Below, piece by piece: positions 52,007 through 61,045 of a stretch of 64,000 nucleotides of DNA. The DNA comes from Streptomyces abyssalis (GTDB taxonomy: Bacteria > Actinomycetota > Actinomycetes > Streptomycetales > Streptomycetaceae), in contig NZ_LJGT01000041.1 of NCBI RefSeq assembly GCF_001751365.1, forward strand, positions 923,045-987,044. The letters run 5' to 3'. The notes beneath the pieces are model-generated. The model saw only the letters and a program-made list of their open reading frames with translations. It searched no databases and was not told the DNA's origin. The first letter of the stretch is position 1, and the number at the start of each line of letters is the position of its first letter. A program made the position numbers and the translations under genes.

Positions 52007-53128
52007 CTATCGCCTCTTCCTGGGCGGATTGCCGCCATGGTCCGGTTGCCACCCGCCCTGCTGCGGTCCGCCCTGCTGCGGTCCACCCTGCTGCGGTCCA
52101 CCCTGCTGTGGCCCGCCTTGCTGCCAGCCGCCCTGCTGCGGTCCGCCTTGCTGCGGCGCACCCTGCTGCTGCCAGCCGCCCTGCTGTGGCCCGCCCCGCT
52201 GAGGCGCACCCTGCGGCGATGTCTGATCTTGCGCGTGATACTCGACGGACTCCGCGGTCAGCTGCATGAACGCCTCCTCCAGCGAGGCCTTCTGAGGACT
52301 GAGCTCGTGCAGCACGACCTGGTACCAGGCGGCGAGTTCGCCGATACGGGCGGGCTCGATGCCCTCGACCTGCATCCCGCCGTCCTGCTCGAAGACCGGC
52401 ATGACGCCGACGCTGCCCAGCACGTCCCGCATCCGCTCCGGCTGCGGGGTCCGCACGCGTACGAACGTGCGTGAGTTCTTGGCGATGAAGTCCGCCATCG
52501 ACGTGTCCGCCAGCAGCTTGCCCCGCCCGATCACCACCAAGTGCTCGGCGGTCAGGGCCATTTCACTCATCAGGTGGGACGAGACGAAGACGGTGCGGCC
52601 CTCGGACGCCAGGTGTTTCATCAGGTTGCGGATCCAGTGGATGCCCTCGGGGTCGAGGCCGTTGACCGGCTCGTCGAACATCAGGATCTTCGGGTCGCCG
52701 AGCAGCGCAGCGGCGATGCCGAGCCGCTGGCCCATGCCGAGCGAGAACCCCTTCGGACGCTTCTTGGCGACGTCGCTGAGCCCGACCAGGTCCAGCACGG
52801 TGCTGATCCGCTTCTTCGGGATGTTGTTGGACTGCGCCATGCAGAGCAGATGGTTGTAGGCGCTGCGCCCGCCGTGCACGGCCTTCGCCTCCAGCAGCGC
52901 CCCGATGTAGTTGAGCGGGTCGCGGAGCTGGTCGTAGCGCTTGCCGTCGATGTGCACGTCGCCGCTGGTGGGGCTGTCCAGACCGAGCATCATCCGCATC
53001 GTCGTGGACTTGCCCGCTCCGTTGGGGCCGAGGAAGCCGGTGACCATGCCGGGTTGCACGCTGAAGGTGAGATGGTCGACGGCCGTCTTGTCCCCGTACC
53101 GCTTGGTCAGCCCGCGCAGCTCAATCAT
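52007..53128 (-). CDS. ABC transporter ATP-binding protein with Gln/Gly repeat tail
   Basis: The 373-residue protein is an ABC-2 ATPase with Walker A GPNGAGKST, signature FSLGMGQRLGIAAALLGDP and Walker B LMFDEPVNGLDPEG. It is very similar to the 49.2-50.5 kb protein over the first 300 residues. The last about 60 residues consist of GGPQQ and GGWQQ units followed by a basic end (PRKRR). The ATPase, the permease and the similar low-complexity tails suggest the two transporter units arose by duplication. Confidence 0.92.
   Translation of the reverse strand: MIELRGLTKRYGDKTAVDHLTFSVQPGMVTGFLGPNGAGKSTTMRMMLGLDSPTSGDVHIDGKRYDQLRDPLNYIGALLEAKAVHGGRSAYNHLLCMAQSNNIPKKRISTVLDLVGLSDVAKKRPKGFSLGMGQRLGIAAALLGDPKILMFDEPVNGLDPEGIHWIRNLMKHLASEGRTVFVSSHLMSEMALTAEHLVVIGRGKLLADTSMADFIAKNSRTFVRVRTPQPERMRDVLGSVGVMPVFEQDGGMQVEGIEPARIGELAAWYQVVLHELSPQKASLEEAFMQLTAESVEYHAQDQTSPQGAPQRGGPQQGGWQQQGAPQQGGPQQGGWQQGGPQQGGPQQGGPQQGGPQQGGWQPDHGGNPPRKRR
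52047..52195. repeat. Minisatellite of 15-bp units encoding the GGPQQ tail
   Basis: On the plus strand the unit is CCCTGCTGCGGTCCA with small variants, repeated about ten times. It is in frame and confined to the 3' end of the ATPase gene. Confidence 0.85.
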
Positions 53129-53327
53129 GCACCGACGCTATGCGTGCACCGGCCGTGATGCCAGTGGGTGCGCGGGCTCGACTCACATGCGTGCGCAAGG
53201 CGTCGCCGCAGTTCCCGGCGCTTTCACGCGATTGCACACATGCCGGACCGGTCTGCGGCCCCCGGCACGCGAGGAGTCTCCTACGTGCCCCGGGCCGCCC
53301 GCGGACGTGAAGCGCCCCGGACGCACT

Positions 53328-53358
53328 ACGGGCCCGGCACGAGATGTGCCGGGCCCGT
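53328..53358 (-). terminator. Terminator of filP
   Basis: Perfect 13-nt arms ACGGGCCCGGCAC (53328-53340) and GTGCCGGGCCCGT (53346-53358) with a GAGAT loop. It is about 30 nt downstream of the filP stop codon. Confidence 0.8.
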
Positions 53359-53388
53359 ACGCGCCTGCGCGTCGGTCGGTGCCGCGCG

Positions 53389-54348
53389 TCAGCGGGACTG
53401 CTGGGCGGGAACGCTGCGCGCCGCCGACTCCTCGTCGGCCGCGGCCTCGCCTTCCTCGCCGCCCTGGCCGGCGGCGGCGACGGCCGCACCGGTGAGCGTC
53501 GCCAGCATCTCGCGCACGTTGGTCAGCTGCGCGTTGATGCTGTCGCGGCGGTTGGTGAGGGCAGCCAGCTCGCGCTCCGACTCGCTGCGGACGCGGTCCG
53601 CCTTGGCGTTGGCGTCGGCCACGATGTCCTCGGCCTGGCGCTGTGCCGTCTCCACCGTCTGACGGGCACGGCGCTCCGCGTCCGTGCGCAGCTTCTCGGC
53701 CTCCAGCCGCAGCTGCTCGGCGCGGTGCTCGATCTCGGCGAGGCGCTTCTCCGCCTTCGCCTGACGGGAGGCGAGGTCACGCTCGGACTGCTCGCGGCGC
53801 TTGGCGAGGTTGGTCTCGAAGTCGGCGGCGGCCTGGGCGGCCTTGGCGCGGGTGTCCTCGAAGAGGGAGTCGGCCTCCTCGCGCTTGGACTGGGCGTCCT
53901 TCTCCGCCTCCGTACGCAGGACGGTGGCCTCGCCCTTGGCCTTCTCGACGATGCTCGCGCCCTCGTCCTCGGCCTTGGACTTGCGCTCGGCGGCGAACGC
54001 CTCCGCGTCGTTACGCACCTGCTGCGCGGCGCCCTCGGCCAGCTCGCGGTGCTGTTCCGCGGCACGGCGGGCCTCGTCCCGCAGGTCCTTGGCCTCCTCC
54101 TCGGCGAGGCGGAGGATCTTCTCGACCCGGGCGCCGAGCCCCGCGTAGGACGGCTCGGAGTCGTTGACCTGGGCCTGGGCGTTCTGCGTCTCGAGGTGAA
54201 GCTCCTCAATGCGCTTTTCCAGCGAGGTGATGCGGGACAGTGCGCTGTCACGGTCGGCGACGAGCTTCGTGATGCGGTCGTCAACCTGCCCGCGGTCGTA
54301 GCCACGCCGCACGAGCTCGAAGCCGAAGGGGGAGGAAGTGTCGCTCAT
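53389..54348 (-). CDS. filP: FilP, coiled-coil intermediate-filament-like protein
   Basis: FilP assembles filaments near hyphal tips and stiffens the hypha, working with DivIVA and Scy. The 319-residue protein has a short DivIVA-like N-terminus (FGFELVRRGYDRGQVDDRIT). A nearly continuous coiled coil rich in Ala, Glu, Arg and Lys follows. The tail is acidic and Ala/Gln-rich. It is often mis-annotated as a cellulose-binding protein. It lies directly downstream of scy in the same orientation, an arrangement conserved in Streptomyces. Confidence 0.93.
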   Translation of the reverse strand: MSDTSSPFGFELVRRGYDRGQVDDRITKLVADRDSALSRITSLEKRIEELHLETQNAQAQVNDSEPSYAGLGARVEKILRLAEEEAKDLRDEARRAAEQHRELAEGAAQQVRNDAEAFAAERKSKAEDEGASIVEKAKGEATVLRTEAEKDAQSKREEADSLFEDTRAKAAQAAADFETNLAKRREQSERDLASRQAKAEKRLAEIEHRAEQLRLEAEKLRTDAERRARQTVETAQRQAEDIVADANAKADRVRSESERELAALTNRRDSINAQLTNVREMLATLTGAAVAAAGQGGEEGEAAADEESAARSVPAQQSR

Positions 54349-54472
54349 GGGGTTCCTGTCGAGTCAGACGGGTTATCAGACGGGGGAGTGATAGGGGAAT
54401 CCTAGGGGCCAAGACGGCGTGTCATCGAGCCATTGCGGGTTTGATCTGGAGAATGTGCGCTCGTTCGAGTGG

Positions 54473-57400
54473 CTAACTTCCGGACTCCTTGCCAGCGGAC
54501 CGAGTCGTACCTGCGCCAACACCCGCCGCCACGCCATTGGTTGACCCGGCGTCGGCGCCGCCCTTCTTACCGCCCCCCTTGTCCGTACCTCCGCCGGATC
54601 CGGGGGTTTCGAAGGATTCCAGTGCTTCCAGTACATCCTGCACGCGCGAGATCTCGGCGTTGATGTCCTCCTGGCGGCGCTCCAGCACCTCCAGTTCACG
54701 CTGCCCGGCCTCGACGGTCGTCTCCGCCTCGGCCCTGGCCTCGTCCCTGATCTGCTGGGCCTCGCGTACGAGTTCGGCCTTGCGCTGCTCGGCGTCCTTG
54801 AGCAGGCCCTCGGCCTTCTTGACCGCGGAGACACGGACGTTGCTCGCCTCGTTGTCGGCCTCGCGTACGAGGCGTGCGGCCTTCTCCTCGGCGTCACGCA
54901 GCTGTTCCTGCGCCGCCTTCACGAGCTTGTCGCAGCGCTCTCCCGCGGCCTGCATGGCCTCGGAGGACTCCCTGCGGGCCCGCTCGTGCAGCTTTTCGAT
55001 CTCGCGCTCGACACGGGTGCGCTGCTCCTGCGTACGCTCCCGGATCGCGGCGGAGTCGCTCCGGGCCTCCTCCAGCATGGTGTTGGAGTCGTTGCGTGCC
55101 TTCTCCACCACCTGGCGGCTGTCCTCGCGGGCCTCGCTGACCAGACGGTCGGACTCCCTGCGGGCCGCGCCCACCATGCTGTCGGCCTGTTCCTCCGCCG
55201 TCGTCTGTGTGCGGCGGGCCTCCTCGCGGGCCTCCGCGAGCAGCCGGTCGGCCTGCTCGGCGGCGTCGTTGCGCCGGCGGGCGGCCTCCTCGCGGGCCTC
55301 GTCGAGGACGCGCTCCGACTCGGCGCGGCTCCTGTCCGCCTCTTCCAGGGCCTCCGAAACCGTGGTCTCCGCCATCGACTTGGCGGCCTCGGACTCCTCC
55401 TGCGCCTCCCGCCGCAGCTCCGCCGCAGCCTTCTCGGCCGCGGCCCGCCGGCGCGTGATCTCCTCCTCCGCGCGCTCGTGGAGGCCCGTGACCGAGTCCC
55501 GTACCTGCTGAGCGGTCTCCTCCGCGGCGCTGACCATGTCGGCCGCGCGGCGCTCCGCCTCCTCGACGAGCCGGGCCGCCTCGCTCTGCGCGTCCTCGAC
55601 CCGCTGCCGGGCCGTGGCCAGGAGTTCGTCGCTCTGCTCCCGTGCGTCGGTGCGCTCCCTGTGCGCCTCCTCGCGGGCGCCGGCCAGCAGCTCCTCGGCC
55701 TCGCGCCGCCGCCGGTCGGCCTCCTCGCGGGCGGCCTCGAGCGCTTCGGCGGCCTCAGCGTTCACACGTTCCGCGGCGGCGTTGGCCTCCGACCTGATCC
55801 GGTCGGCGGTGTCCTGGGCCTCGTTGCGCAGCCGTTCCGCCTCGGAGGCGGCGTCGCTGCGCAGCTGTACGGCCAGCGCCTCGCCCTCCGCCCGGGACTG
55901 GGAGGCGTCCGAGTGCGCCTCGCTGCGCAGCCGTTCGGCCTCCTCCTCCGCCTGCTGCTGGAGGGTGCGCAGCCGCTCGGCCGACTCCGTGCGCAGCCGC
56001 TCGGTCTCGGCGCGGGCCTCCTCACGCAGGCGCTCCGACTCGCTGTGCGCCTCGCTGAGTTCGCGCTCGGCCTCCGTGAGCTTGGTCTCCGCCTCCGAGT
56101 GGAGCCGCTCCAGCTCCGCGGCGGCCTCCGCCTTGCGGTCCTTGGCGGCCTGCTCGGCCTCCTCGCGGATGCGCCTGCCGGCCTCGTCGGCGTCCGTGCG
56201 CGTCTGCCCCGCCTGCTGCTCGGCGGTCGAACGCAGCTCCTCCGCCTCGGTGTTGGCCCGCTCCAGCGTCTCCTCGGCCTGGCGGCGCAGCGTCGTGGCC
56301 CGCTCGATGGCCTCGGTGCGTACGCGGTCGCTCTCGTTGGCCGCCTCGGTGCGGGTGTCCTCCGCGTCCGCCTTGGCCTTGACCAGGAGTTCCTCGGCGT
56401 GGTTGGCCGCCTCCTCGATCTGCTGGACGGCGTCGCGGCGGGCCTCGCTCCGGATCCGCTCGCCCTCCTCGACCGCCTCCGCGCGCAGCTGCTCGGCCTC
56501 TCCGCGCAGCCGCCGGGCCTCCTCCTGGAACTCGACGGTCTTCTCGCGGTACTCCTTCGTGTCGTCCTTGGCGGCGCCTTCGAGCTCTTCGACGAGCTGT
56601 TGGGCCTCGCTGCGCAGCCGTTCGGCCTCGTCCTCCGCCTCCCGGCGGATCCGTTCGGCTTCCTCACCGGCCTTGCGCGTGGTGGCCCTGGCCTCCTCGG
56701 ACGCCTTGTCGAGGGCGTCCTCCGCCGTACGTGCCGCCTCGGCGAGCTGGTTGGCGGACTCCTCGGCCGAGCGGGAGCGGGCCTCTGCCTTGGCCTCCTC
56801 GATCAGCTGCTCGGCGGCGGCCTTGGCCTCCTCGCGAAGCTGGTCCGCCTCGGCCTTGATGGCCTCGGACTCCTTGGTGGCCTCGCCGACCATGCGGGCG
56901 ACTTCGTTCTTGGCGGTGCGGAGCCGCTGCTCGTTGTCCGATTCGGCGTCCGAGAGCAGCTTCTCCGCCGCCTCGGTCGCCTTCGACAGCTTCTGCTCGG
57001 CCTCGGAGCGGGCCTCGCGCAGCGCGGCCTCCGCCTCCTGCATCCGCTCTCCGGCCCGGCGCACCAGGTCGGCGGCCTCGCGCCGCGAGGACTCGGACTC
57101 GGAGGTGGAGGAGGTGCGGAGCTGCTCGGCGTGCTCGGTGGCCTCCTGGGCCTGCGTCGAAGCGGAATTGATCAACCGCTCCGCCTCGGCGCGCGCCCGC
57201 CGCAGGATCGCGTCGGCTTCCGCGCGGGCCTTCTCGGCCTCCGAGGTCATCCTGCTGCGGGTGTCGTCGGCGTGCCGCTCGGCCTCTTCGCGGGCCTGCG
57301 TCAGTGAGCGCTCGGACTCGGCGCGCGTCTCCTCCAGGAGGCGCTGCGCCTGCTGTTCCGTACGGGCGCGCAGCTGCTCGGCCCAGGCCACGTTCTCGTT

Positions 57401-57826
57401 GACGTGGGATTCGACGGTGGAGCGGCGCTCGGCCAGCTCCTGGTCGAGCTGCTGGCGGCGGCGTACGGCCTCGGCATGTAGCTCCGACTCCAGCCGGGAC
57501 TGCTGCTCGGCCCGCTCCTGGAGCAGCCGCTGAGTCTCCATGCGGGCGTCGCGCAACTCGCGCTCGGCGTCGGCCCGCATCTGGTCGGCCTGGAGCTGGG
57601 CGTTGCGAAGCAGCGACTCGGCCTGCTGGGAGAGGTTGTCGTACCCGGCCGGACGCGTGGCGAGAGCGCGGCGCGCCTCGTGCAGCTTGGCGCGCAGCAC
57701 TTCGACCTGATAGCCGAGGTCGTCGGCATGGTCGACGGCCTTCTCCCGCTCCTTCTTCAGCCGCTCCATCTCGGCCTCGAACTGCGAGAGGTGGTCGTCA
57801 GCCTCGTAGCGGTCGTAGCCCCGCAC
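54473..57826 (-). CDS. scy: Scy, polarity-determining coiled-coil scaffold
   Basis: Scy organises the tip-organising centre that drives branching and apical growth with DivIVA and FilP. The 1117-residue protein begins MRGYDRYEADDHLSQFEAEM, a DivIVA-like N-terminal segment. A coiled coil of about 1000 residues follows, with hendecad-type phasing and few prolines, then a Gly/Ser/Lys-rich tail. It is shorter than the S. coelicolor protein (1326 residues as I recall), probably by loss of repeat blocks. The GTG start at 57826 is the only reasonable choice. Gap to filP is 124 bp. Confidence 0.92.
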   Translation of the reverse strand: MRGYDRYEADDHLSQFEAEMERLKKEREKAVDHADDLGYQVEVLRAKLHEARRALATRPAGYDNLSQQAESLLRNAQLQADQMRADAERELRDARMETQRLLQERAEQQSRLESELHAEAVRRRQQLDQELAERRSTVESHVNENVAWAEQLRARTEQQAQRLLEETRAESERSLTQAREEAERHADDTRSRMTSEAEKARAEADAILRRARAEAERLINSASTQAQEATEHAEQLRTSSTSESESSRREAADLVRRAGERMQEAEAALREARSEAEQKLSKATEAAEKLLSDAESDNEQRLRTAKNEVARMVGEATKESEAIKAEADQLREEAKAAAEQLIEEAKAEARSRSAEESANQLAEAARTAEDALDKASEEARATTRKAGEEAERIRREAEDEAERLRSEAQQLVEELEGAAKDDTKEYREKTVEFQEEARRLRGEAEQLRAEAVEEGERIRSEARRDAVQQIEEAANHAEELLVKAKADAEDTRTEAANESDRVRTEAIERATTLRRQAEETLERANTEAEELRSTAEQQAGQTRTDADEAGRRIREEAEQAAKDRKAEAAAELERLHSEAETKLTEAERELSEAHSESERLREEARAETERLRTESAERLRTLQQQAEEEAERLRSEAHSDASQSRAEGEALAVQLRSDAASEAERLRNEAQDTADRIRSEANAAAERVNAEAAEALEAAREEADRRRREAEELLAGAREEAHRERTDAREQSDELLATARQRVEDAQSEAARLVEEAERRAADMVSAAEETAQQVRDSVTGLHERAEEEITRRRAAAEKAAAELRREAQEESEAAKSMAETTVSEALEEADRSRAESERVLDEAREEAARRRNDAAEQADRLLAEAREEARRTQTTAEEQADSMVGAARRESDRLVSEAREDSRQVVEKARNDSNTMLEEARSDSAAIRERTQEQRTRVEREIEKLHERARRESSEAMQAAGERCDKLVKAAQEQLRDAEEKAARLVREADNEASNVRVSAVKKAEGLLKDAEQRKAELVREAQQIRDEARAEAETTVEAGQRELEVLERRQEDINAEISRVQDVLEALESFETPGSGGGTDKGGGKKGGADAGSTNGVAAGVGAGTTRSAGKESGS

Positions 57827-57995
57827 TGCGCGGTCCCATCCGTCCCCTGGTCGTGGTGGTGAACTGACCCCTCGTGGCGATGGTGTCAGATCATCGGCAG
57901 AACTCCGGGCCGGACCCCCAGCCCGGACCCTCCTCGGGATGGTGCGGAGGCCCTCCCCGGCCGAGTGGCCACTCTACCGGGCCGAAAGGCAGCCG

Positions 57996-58457
57996 TCAGT
58001 GGCTCGTTGTTGCCGATGAGTACTCAGAGGTGTGCGAGGCGGCCGCGGTGACCAACTCGGTGAGGACTCCGTGGCAGTCCTTGGGGTGGAGGAAGGTGAT
58101 CCGCGAGTCCATCGAACCCCTGCGCGGCTCGTCGTAGAGAACCCGCACCCCGCGGCCGCGGATCTCCTCAGAGTCGGTGTCCACGTCGGCGGTGCCGAAG
58201 GCGATGTGGTGGACGCCCTCACCGTTCTTGTCCAGCCACTTCGCGACGGTGGAGTCCTCGCGCACCGGCTCCAGGAGCTGGATGTACGAGGCGCCGCCGT
58301 CGTCCGTGCCGTTGATGCGGAGCATGGCCTCGCGGACCCCCTGCTCCTCGTTGACCTCGGTGTGGAAGACCTCGAAGCCGTACGTGGCACGGTAGAAGTC
58401 GACGGTCTTGTCCAGGTCGAAACAGGCGATCCCGATGTGGTCGATACGCGTCAGCAT
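57996..58457 (-). CDS. mce: Methylmalonyl-CoA epimerase
   Basis: Interconverts the R and S forms of methylmalonyl-CoA, needed to link propionyl-CoA carboxylase with the B12-dependent mutase and to supply polyketide extender units. The 153-residue vicinal-oxygen-chelate protein starts MLTRIDHIGIACFDLDKTVD. Metal ligands are likely H7, H83 (in GVHHIAFGT) and the glutamate of LTELV. ATG 58457 after a GGGG-rich site is chosen; an upstream in-frame start adds arginine-rich sequence. It is divergent from the thiolase gene. Confidence 0.94.
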   Translation of the reverse strand: MLTRIDHIGIACFDLDKTVDFYRATYGFEVFHTEVNEEQGVREAMLRINGTDDGGASYIQLLEPVREDSTVAKWLDKNGEGVHHIAFGTADVDTDSEEIRGRGVRVLYDEPRRGSMDSRITFLHPKDCHGVLTELVTAAASHTSEYSSATTSH

Positions 58458-58586
58458 TGCCCCAGTGCAGCGTCCGGGCACCCGGTTACGCAACGTGCGC
58501 ACGGTCACACCCGCTGACCGGTGACCCGGTGGCGTACCGCTCAGTACATTGGCCGCAGTCCCCGTTAACCCTCGTTAGCTCCCTGG

Positions 58587-58676
58587 GCCTGGCGGCCCGG
58601 GGTACCCCATCCCCTCTGCCTCGCGGCCGGGTGGACCCCACCCCTGAGCCCTGTGGCCCGGGGGACCCTCAGGAAG
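58587..58676. repeat. Three imperfect 30-bp repeats in the thiolase leader
   Basis: Units start at 58587, 58618 and 58648 and share the pattern GCC-n2-G-n-GGCC-GGG-n-ACCCCA-CCCCT. They lie between the divergent mce and thiolase genes, just upstream of the thiolase ribosome site AGGAAGGGATCTG. Confidence 0.7.
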
Positions 58677-58689
58677 GGATCTGAACCTG

Positions 58690-59895
58690 ATGACTGGTAC
58701 CTCTGTGATCGTCTCCGGCGCCCGTACGCCCATGGGACGGCTGCTCGGCTCGCTCAAGTCCTTCTCAGGGGCCGACCTCGGCGGCTTCGCGATCAAGGCG
58801 GCGCTGGAGCGGGCCGGGATCAGCGGCGACCAGGTCCAGTACGTGATCATGGGGCAGGTGCTCCAGGCCGGCGCCGGCCAGATCCCCGCCCGTCAGGCCG
58901 CCGTCAAGGCAGGCATCCCGATGAACGTGCCGGCCCTGACCGTGAACAAGGTGTGCCTCTCCGGGCTCGACGCGATCGCGCTGGCCGACCAGCTCGTGCG
59001 GGCGGGCGAGTTCGACATCGTGGTGGCCGGCGGACAGGAGTCGATGACGAACGCGCCGCACCTGCTGCCCAAGTCCCGCGAGGGCTACAAGTACGGAGCC
59101 GTCGAGATGCTCGACGCGATGGCACACGACGGGCTGACCGACTCCTTCGAGAACATCGCCATGGGCGCGTCCACCGAGAAGCACAACACCCGGCTCGGCA
59201 TCGCGCGTCCCGAGCAGGACGAGGTCGCGGCGCGCTCCCATCAGCGTGCCGCCGCCGCGCAGAAGAACGGCCTCTTCGAGGCCGAGATCACTCCGGTGGA
59301 GATCCCGCAGCGCAAGGGCGACCCCGTCGTCTTCAGCGAGGACGAGGGCATCCGCGGGGAGACCACGGCCGAGTCGCTGGGCAAGCTGAAGCCCGCGTTC
59401 GCCAAGGACGGGACCATCACCGCCGGTTCCGCCTCCCAGATCTCCGACGGTGCGGCCGCCGTGGTCGTGATGAGCCGGGCCAAGGCCGAGGAGCTGGGCG
59501 TCGAGTGGCTCGCGGAGATCGGCGCGCACGGCAACGTGGCCGGGCCGGACAACTCCCTCCAGTCGCAGCCCTCGCGTGCGATCGAGCACGCGCTGGCGAA
59601 GGACGGGTCCGGGCTCGGGGCGGCGGACCTCGATCTCATCGAGATCAACGAGGCGTTCGCGGCCGTCGCCGTGCAGTCAACGAACGATCTCGGCGTCGGC
59701 CCCGAAAAGGTGAACGTCAACGGCGGTGCCATCGCGCTCGGCCATCCGATCGGGATGTCCGGCGCGCGTATCGTGCTCCACCTCGCCCTGGAGCTGCGGC
59801 GCCGGGGCGGCGGCACCGGTGCGGCCGCGCTCTGCGGCGGCGGCGGACAGGGCGACGCACTGCTGCTGCGCGTTCCGGGGAAGGCGAACGGGTAG
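58690..59895 (+). CDS. Acetyl-CoA C-acetyltransferase (thiolase)
   Basis: Condenses two acetyl-CoA or cleaves acetoacetyl-CoA. The 401-residue protein has the acyl-accepting C89 in NKVCLSGLDAI and the catalytic histidine in GGAIALGHPIGMSGARI. The second cysteine is in AALCGGGGQGDA. These mark a biosynthetic-type thiolase. It is followed 91 nt later by meaB. The methionine in HPIGMSG (instead of the more usual C or A) is typical of biosynthetic thiolases. Confidence 0.95.
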   Translation: MTGTSVIVSGARTPMGRLLGSLKSFSGADLGGFAIKAALERAGISGDQVQYVIMGQVLQAGAGQIPARQAAVKAGIPMNVPALTVNKVCLSGLDAIALADQLVRAGEFDIVVAGGQESMTNAPHLLPKSREGYKYGAVEMLDAMAHDGLTDSFENIAMGASTEKHNTRLGIARPEQDEVAARSHQRAAAAQKNGLFEAEITPVEIPQRKGDPVVFSEDEGIRGETTAESLGKLKPAFAKDGTITAGSASQISDGAAAVVVMSRAKAEELGVEWLAEIGAHGNVAGPDNSLQSQPSRAIEHALAKDGSGLGAADLDLIEINEAFAAVAVQSTNDLGVGPEKVNVNGGAIALGHPIGMSGARIVLHLALELRRRGGGTGAAALCGGGGQGDALLLRVPGKANG

Positions 59896-59986
59896 GTCCG
59901 GGCGCCATGGCGTGGTGGCCGTGCGGGCCGCCGCGTCGCAGACGGACGTGGTGACAGCGAACTGAGGACAGGGGAGCGCAGCAGGC

Positions 59987-60946
59987 ATGGCGGTGGACGT
60001 CTCCGAGCTGGTCGAGCAGGCGAGGGAGGGCCGGCCGAGGGCCGTGGCCCGGCTCATCTCTCTCGTGGAGGGGGCGTCCCCGCAGCTGCGCGAGGTCATG
60101 GCGGCGCTCGCGCCGCGCTGCGGCAACGCGTACGTGGTGGGCCTGACCGGTTCGCCCGGCGTCGGCAAGTCCACCTCCACCTCGGCGCTGGTGACCGCGT
60201 TCCGGCGGGCCGGCAAGCGGGTGGGCATCCTCGCCGTCGACCCGTCCTCGCCCTTCTCCGGCGGTGCGCTGCTCGGTGACCGGGTGCGGATGGGCGAGCA
60301 CGCCTCCGATCCCGGCGTCTACATCCGCTCGATGGCCACGCGCGGTCACTTGGGCGGGCTGGCGTGGGCCGCCCCGCAGGCCATCCGCGTGCTGGACGCC
60401 GCGGGCTGCGACGTGGTGCTCGTCGAGACCGTCGGGGTCGGCCAGAGCGAGGTCGAGATCGCCGCGCAGGCGGACACGAGCGTCGTGCTGCTCGCCCCGG
60501 GGATGGGGGACGGGATCCAGGCCGCGAAGGCGGGGATCCTCGAGATCGGTGACGTGTACGTCGTGAACAAGGCCGACCGGGACGGAGCCGACGCGACCGT
60601 CCGCGAGCTCAACCACATGCTGGGGCTCGGCGAGGCCCGGTCGCCCGGGGACTGGCGGCCGCCCATCGTCAAGACCGTCGCCGCGCGGAGCGAGGGCGTC
60701 GAAGAGGTCATGCAGGCGCTGGAGAAGCACCGCGCCTGGATGGAGGAGCACGGGGTGCTCGCGGAGCGGCGTGCGCGGCGCGCCGCCCGGGAGATCGAGA
60801 CGATCGCGGTGACGGCGCTGCGGGAGCGGATGGGGGAGCTGCGGGGCCGGAAGCGGCTGGGCGCGCTGGCGGAGAAGGTCGTCGGGGGTTCTCTCGACCC
60901 GTACGCGGCGGCGGACGAACTGATCGCGGGCGTCACCGAGCAGTAG
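59987..60946 (+). CDS. meaB: MeaB, methylmalonyl-CoA mutase-associated GTPase
   Basis: MeaB is a G3E GTPase that guards adenosylcobalamin loading and reactivation of methylmalonyl-CoA mutase. The 319-residue protein has Walker A GSPGVGKS (residues 55-62), GILAVDPSSPFSGGALLGDR, VLVETVGVGQSEVE and the NKAD guanine motif. The mutase itself is not in the window, but mce, the cobalamin adenosyltransferase at 26.9 kb and meaB all serve it. Confidence 0.95.
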   Translation: MAVDVSELVEQAREGRPRAVARLISLVEGASPQLREVMAALAPRCGNAYVVGLTGSPGVGKSTSTSALVTAFRRAGKRVGILAVDPSSPFSGGALLGDRVRMGEHASDPGVYIRSMATRGHLGGLAWAAPQAIRVLDAAGCDVVLVETVGVGQSEVEIAAQADTSVVLLAPGMGDGIQAAKAGILEIGDVYVVNKADRDGADATVRELNHMLGLGEARSPGDWRPPIVKTVAARSEGVEEVMQALEKHRAWMEEHGVLAERRARRAAREIETIAVTALRERMGELRGRKRLGALAEKVVGGSLDPYAAADELIAGVTEQ

Positions 60947-60998
60947 CCGTCCTGTGCGGGCGGCCGAGGGTCCGGCGGCAGGGGGAGTGCGAACTCAC

Positions 60999-61031
60999 GG
61001 GCGGCGGGACCGGAATCCGGTCCCGCCGCCC
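60999..61031. terminator. Bidirectional terminator between meaB and the PepSY gene
   Basis: Perfect 15-nt arms GGGCGGCGGGACCGG (60999-61013) and CCGGTCCCGCCGCCC (61017-61031) around AAT. It is placed between convergent genes. Confidence 0.85.
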
Positions 61032-61045
61032 TTCGTGGTCCGGGG

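Noticed and set aside
54986..57533. Long plus-strand frames opposite scy
   Set aside because: They mirror the repetitive coiled-coil codons of scy and consist of Leu/Gly or Ser/Ala runs without any family signature.
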